Assembly (NCBI GenBank): GCA_022601215.1
Contig: JAHZIZ010000007.1
Location: 1 to 18,885, forward strand
Origin: Bacteroidota bacterium
GTDB lineage: Bacteria > Bacteroidota > Bacteroidia > Flavobacteriales > Flavobacteriaceae
Direction: 5' to 3'
Length of the DNA stretch: 18,885 bases
The position numbers and the translations under genes were made by a program. This document shows positions 15,856-18,885 of this stretch, piece after piece. The notes beneath the pieces are model-generated. The model had not been told where the DNA came from. It did not search any database and was given only the letters and a program-made list of their open reading frames with translations. Within the stretch, counting starts at the first letter, position 1, and the number at the start of each line of letters is the position of its first letter.

Positions 15856-16580
15856 AATTGGACGTTACCTATCGAGTTTTTGGTGACCATGCAGTTTTAT
15901 TAGATTGGTCTCCTCAAATAAATGAGCAAACCCATGGGTGGGTGCTACAAATTGACCATTGGTTGTTGCTGAATTTTAAGAATGACATTGTTGAAACCGT
16001 GAGAACGTATCACTCAATTGCCATTTATCTTCATAGAGATATTGTGCCTCAAGAATTTATTCAATTAATAAAGACTACCACCTTTATACCATCAACAACC
16101 AATAATGAGAATACCTATCTTATTACGATACCTGTTTGTTATGAATCTAGTTTGGCAATAGATATGGATGAGGTTGTACGAGTAAGTGGCTTGTCTTCTG
16201 AGCATGTAGTTTCCTTACATACGAAGGTCATTTATACAATATTTTTCATGGGGTTTTTACCAGGATTCCCATACCTCGGAGGACTGACAAAAGAGTTGTT
16301 TATTCCTAGAAGAGATTCACCAAGATCATCAATTGATAAGGGATCTGTTGCAATTGGTGGTGTTCAGACGGGTATTTATCCAAGTAATTCTCCAGGCGGA
16401 TGGCACGTTATTGGAAAAACACCTTTGGTTATTTTCGATATTAATAAATCGGAACCTTCTATCTTTAAAGGTGTTGAAAAGGTACAATTCCGATCTATTT
16501 CTTTAACAGAATTCCAATCTATTTCCTCACAAGTTGCTGCTGGAAAATACTCGTTAGAAAAGGAGGTGTGGCGTGGTTAG
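15852..16580 (+). CDS. pxpB: 5-oxoprolinase subunit B (KipI / AHS1 family)
   Basis: A 242-aa cytoplasmic protein of the allophanate-hydrolase subunit 1/KipI fold. The N-terminal ferredoxin-like half starts YRVFGDHAVLLDW; the cyclophilin-like half holds GFLPGFPYLGGL (134-145), PRRDSPR and GSVAIGGVQTGIYP..SPGGWHVIGKTP (about 164-191), all standard family blocks. It pairs with PxpC for the ATP-dependent step of 5-oxoproline cleavage. B. subtilis KipI is also known as an inhibitor of the sporulation kinase KinA; a flavobacterium does not sporulate, and the operon context supports the enzyme role. The stop lies eight bases inside pxpC. Confidence 0.95.
   Translation: MKLDVTYRVFGDHAVLLDWSPQINEQTHGWVLQIDHWLLLNFKNDIVETVRTYHSIAIYLHRDIVPQEFIQLIKTTTFIPSTTNNENTYLITIPVCYESSLAIDMDEVVRVSGLSSEHVVSLHTKVIYTIFFMGFLPGFPYLGGLTKELFIPRRDSPRSSIDKGSVAIGGVQTGIYPSNSPGGWHVIGKTPLVIFDINKSEPSIFKGVEKVQFRSISLTEFQSISSQVAAGKYSLEKEVWRG
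16559..16567 (+). promoter_or_regulatory. Strong Shine-Dalgarno sequence deciding the GTG start of pxpC
   Basis: AAAGGAGGT-like run directly upstream of the GTG at 16573, with six bases between AGGAGG and the start. Almost all other genes in this window have no such sequence, as usual for Bacteroidota. It lies inside the end of pxpB, where it codes Lys-Glu-Val, so it is constrained by both uses. It supports GTG rather than a later ATG as the pxpC start. Confidence 0.6.
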
Positions 16581-17412
16581 ATTATTAACATCTGGGCTGT
16601 ATACAAGCATTCAGGATGGCGGCCGATTTGGATATCGATCCCTTGGTGTACCGATCAGCGGCGCCATGGATCACCGAGCCATGATGTTGTCTAATGTATT
16701 GGTGGGTAATCCAGTAAACACGGCTGTTATGGAATGCACCTTACAGGGACCTAGTTTAGTTTTTAATGTGGATGCCACGATAGCTATTACCGGTGCTCAC
16801 TTTGCGCCGAAAGTCAATAGAAAAAATGTAGACTTAAATACAATACTGATAGTGAAGAAAGGTGATATGCTAACGCTGGGAACCTCGGAGGTTGGAGTAT
16901 ATGGTTATGTAGCCGTTCAAGGAGGTTGGAATATGGATCAGGTATTAGGAAGTGTTAGTCAATTTAAAGGTATTAGTTCTATGCCGCGTTTGGTTAAAGG
17001 GGCTGTACTTAAGGTTGGGAGGCATAGTCATTTAAATAAGCACGATCATATCGAAGCATTTGCCATTTCTTCTAAAACTCACATAGATGCGTATGCCGGT
17101 CCGGAGTTTGGGGTACTCACCAAAAGGGAACAAATGGCGCTTGAACAAACTGAGTTTTATGTGGGACGAGAGAGCAATCGTATGGCGTATCGTCTTACAC
17201 ATGACATAATCATAAATGCTCCTGAAATTATTACCGCTCCAGTACAACCAGGAACCGTGCAGTTAACTCCGTCTGGAGATCTAATGGTATTAATGAGAGA
17301 TGCGCAAACCACGGGAGGCTATGCAAGAGTGCTGCAACTTACTAATCATGCCGTTGATGTTTTAAGTCAGAAGCGATCGGAAGAAACCATTCGATTTAAT
17401 ATTCTTACTTAG
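16573..17412 (+). CDS. pxpC: 5-oxoprolinase subunit C (KipA / AHS2 family)
   Basis: A 279-aa cytoplasmic protein of the allophanate-hydrolase subunit 2/KipA family, slightly short compared with many members near 290-330 but with all blocks present. The start is GTG at 16573, because the protein must begin just before the universal block SGLYTSIQDGGRFGYRSLGVP (7-27), followed by SGAMD (29-33). AYAGPE (173-178) matches the usual R..GP region, and PVQPGTVQLTPSG...DAQTTGGYARV (about 222-255) is the conserved C-terminal part. It forms the BC partner complex with PxpB. Last gene of the four-gene operon; the 3' spacer (17413-17528) has no clear terminator. Confidence 0.95.
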   Translation: MVRLLTSGLYTSIQDGGRFGYRSLGVPISGAMDHRAMMLSNVLVGNPVNTAVMECTLQGPSLVFNVDATIAITGAHFAPKVNRKNVDLNTILIVKKGDMLTLGTSEVGVYGYVAVQGGWNMDQVLGSVSQFKGISSMPRLVKGAVLKVGRHSHLNKHDHIEAFAISSKTHIDAYAGPEFGVLTKREQMALEQTEFYVGRESNRMAYRLTHDIIINAPEIITAPVQPGTVQLTPSGDLMVLMRDAQTTGGYARVLQLTNHAVDVLSQKRSEETIRFNILT

Positions 17413-17528
17413 TATTTATGTTCTAATGACAGCATTTGATAACAGCATGCATCGTAACATACGTGTATCAACAATGAGAGAACGATAACCAATTATGAGT
17501 GTTAATTATCATTTTGAACTGCCGTCTT

Positions 17529-18885
17529 TTAAATAGAATCTCTTTTTTTATTAGCTAAAGTTTTTATTTCGGTAAACTGCTTTTCTAGCAAGGGATGCCT
17601 TAATATAGATTTTACATATTTAATACTGCTTACACTTAGATGTCTAGATAGTGTTGGTTCATAAAACTCCCATGGCTCAAATAAGTTGGGAACTCTGTCT
17701 TGTGTTAGTGATAGTATTAGCTCATTCTCATCGGCTAGAAATTCGATTAAATCCGATTCTACTGTGGGATCTTCTATGGTGCCATTTAAGAAGGTCTTGA
17801 CATCATCGATACTAACTTTGTGCGGCATAAATAATTGGAAGTATCTTATGTCTCTTAGGTTGGATGCTTCCCAGTTGGAAAGATAATCGCTTAAATACCC
17901 AGGTATTTTATCCAGATTCAAGCCCGTTTGTATATCAGCGGCAATATTATCTGTCTCATTTTCATTTTTATCGATGTGAGTGAGCTTATTTTTGAGTTTA
18001 AATTTTTCAACCAAATAATTGGTGTAGAGGGATTTACTATTGATGATTTCTATATAGGCTATTTTTCTATTATCCGCGATTGCGGTATTACGCATCATAT
18101 AATTATGTAAATCTAAGCAGCCTAAAAGACCGCTGTTATCTATTGCACCCGCATCAATAAAATGGCCATAACCAGGAATTTTAGCCGCAGGGCTGAAGAC
18201 GGGAAAACGGTTTGTTGTAGAAACGGCTTGATAATAGGGAAGGGTCCTATTCTTACTTAAATCGGCTAAGTTGTCTGCGAAGGGAAAAATAGCATTGAAA
18301 TCGTTAGGTGCCACTGACCATAGAATTCCTCTATTTCCTTTTGTTCCGGCCGTGTTCATAATTAGACTAGGAAAATATCCGGTTTTATTATAGGTTTCTA
18401 ACCAATACGTCCTGAAGGCTTTAGATGAAAGTTCAGTCGTGGTGGTCTCCTCTATATTATTCTGATATTTTCTCATTTTATAATAAGGTCTATCCCTGAC
18501 TCCAATTCGTTGATTAAAAGGCCAGAGTTTTCTGTAAGTGTCTAATCCAAATGTTAAACTTAAATCGATAGAAGTATAATTTTGATGAGAGATATAATCA
18601 ATTTTGTCTTGTATTATCGGGGTGTTGGTGGTATCCTTTCTATACAACCCGGTATAAAGTGCAAGCCCTAAAGAGCCTCCAGACGCGCCTGAAAAGGCGA
18701 CAGTATTTTCCAAAAGTTGCCCATTTGTTTCTCTCTGAAGTGTGTTGAGTACATTGAGCGTCCATACGTTAGCTTTCAGTCCACCTCCATGAGAAGCGAT
18801 AAAAAACAAAGTCTCATTTTCGTTTTGAGAAAGAGCATCAAAGAATTGTTTTTCTGAAAGTTGCACTTCATTGGCAGGTACTAGG
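17529..18885 (-). CDS. Patatin-like hydrolase, 5' end beyond the window
   Basis: The visible part is 451 residues. A GTG at 18866 could start translation, but the frame remains open to the window edge without a stop (LVPANE precedes it), so the true N-terminus is probably outside. Counting from that GTG: an oxyanion-hole glycine run HGGGLKA (26-32), the nucleophile elbow GASGG with Ser62, and DAG with the likely catalytic Asp238, giving a Ser-Asp dyad as in patatin phospholipases. The usual DGGG and DGG/DGA motifs are altered to HGGG and DAG, so lipase activity is not assured. Bacteroidota homologues often carry an N-terminal membrane region that would lie outside this window. Convergent with pxpC across 116 bases and probably unrelated to it. 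Confidence 0.85.
   Translation of the reverse strand, partial: LVPANEVQLSEKQFFDALSQNENETLFFIASHGGGLKANVWTLNVLNTLQRETNGQLLENTVAFSGASGGSLGLALYTGLYRKDTTNTPIIQDKIDYISHQNYTSIDLSLTFGLDTYRKLWPFNQRIGVRDRPYYKMRKYQNNIEETTTTELSSKAFRTYWLETYNKTGYFPSLIMNTAGTKGNRGILWSVAPNDFNAIFPFADNLADLSKNRTLPYYQAVSTTNRFPVFSPAAKIPGYGHFIDAGAIDNSGLLGCLDLHNYMMRNTAIADNRKIAYIEIINSKSLYTNYLVEKFKLKNKLTHIDKNENETDNIAADIQTGLNLDKIPGYLSDYLSNWEASNLRDIRYFQLFMPHKVSIDDVKTFLNGTIEDPTVESDLIEFLADENELILSLTQDRVPNLFEPWEFYEPTLSRHLSVSSIKYVKSILRHPLLEKQFTEIKTLANKKRDSI

Noticed and set aside
15852..17412. Urea/allophanate hydrolase or kinase-inhibitor (KipI/KipA) function for the last two operon genes
   Set aside because: They are coupled to pxpA, and this trio is the established 5-oxoprolinase; no urea carboxylase or sporulation gene is nearby.
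17484..17510. Weak AT-rich inverted repeat in the convergent pxpC-patatin spacer
   Set aside because: Only a 5-bp A/T stem plus a 3-bp outer stem across a bulge, with no U-tract on either strand, so it is not called as a terminator.

Overview
The window looks like a chromosomal segment of a Bacteroidota bacterium, most likely a marine-type member of the Flavobacteriaceae. The reasons are the AT-rich sequence, start codons that mostly lack a Shine-Dalgarno sequence, an STN/carboxypeptidase-regulatory/plug/barrel TonB-dependent receptor (TBDR) followed by DUF4249 lipoproteins, lipoprotein signals followed by acidic residues, an MG2/plug protein, a cysteine-free YifB of the Bacteroidota type, and a two-domain M16 lipoprotein. 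No rRNA, tRNA, CRISPR array, insertion sequence or phage gene was seen.

Region 1 (136-9149, + strand) is a cell-envelope cluster. An unnamed secreted 246-aa protein, a 920-aa outer-membrane TBDR and three tandem paralogous DUF4249 lipoproteins are packed with 1-base TAATG overlaps, a 4-base ATGA overlap and one 4-base gap. This indicates one translationally coupled transcript. After a 100-base spacer holding a small inverted repeat and a three-unit 9-bp tandem repeat comes a secreted 573-aa protein with an MG2-like domain, a carboxypeptidase-regulatory-like domain and a TonB plug-like domain but no barrel. The substrate is unknown. The one-receptor-to-three-lipoprotein arrangement is the notable point.

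Region 2 (9299-13814, + strand) holds two housekeeping-type genes: a YifB/ComM-family AAA+ ATPase and a two-module M16 zinc metallopeptidase lipoprotein. The latter has its own candidate Bacteroidota-type promoter and ends at a strong intrinsic terminator (13844-13875).

Region 3 (13904-17412, + strand) is a four-gene operon with every junction overlapping: an Nramp-superfamily transporter, then pxpA, pxpB and pxpC, the ATP-dependent 5-oxoprolinase that converts 5-oxoproline (pyroglutamate) to glutamate. The transporter lacks the DPGN and MPH metal-binding motifs of Nramp (GPGT and VPYN instead). Coupled to pxpABC, it is a good candidate for an organic-substrate permease, perhaps for 5-oxoproline, that would be misannotated as a Mn/Fe transporter. 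This is the most interesting inference in the window. pxpC also has a GTG start with a near-perfect Shine-Dalgarno sequence, unusual for this phylum.

Region 4 (17529-18885, - strand) is a convergent patatin-like hydrolase gene whose 5' end lies beyond the window. No convincing terminator was found between it and pxpC.
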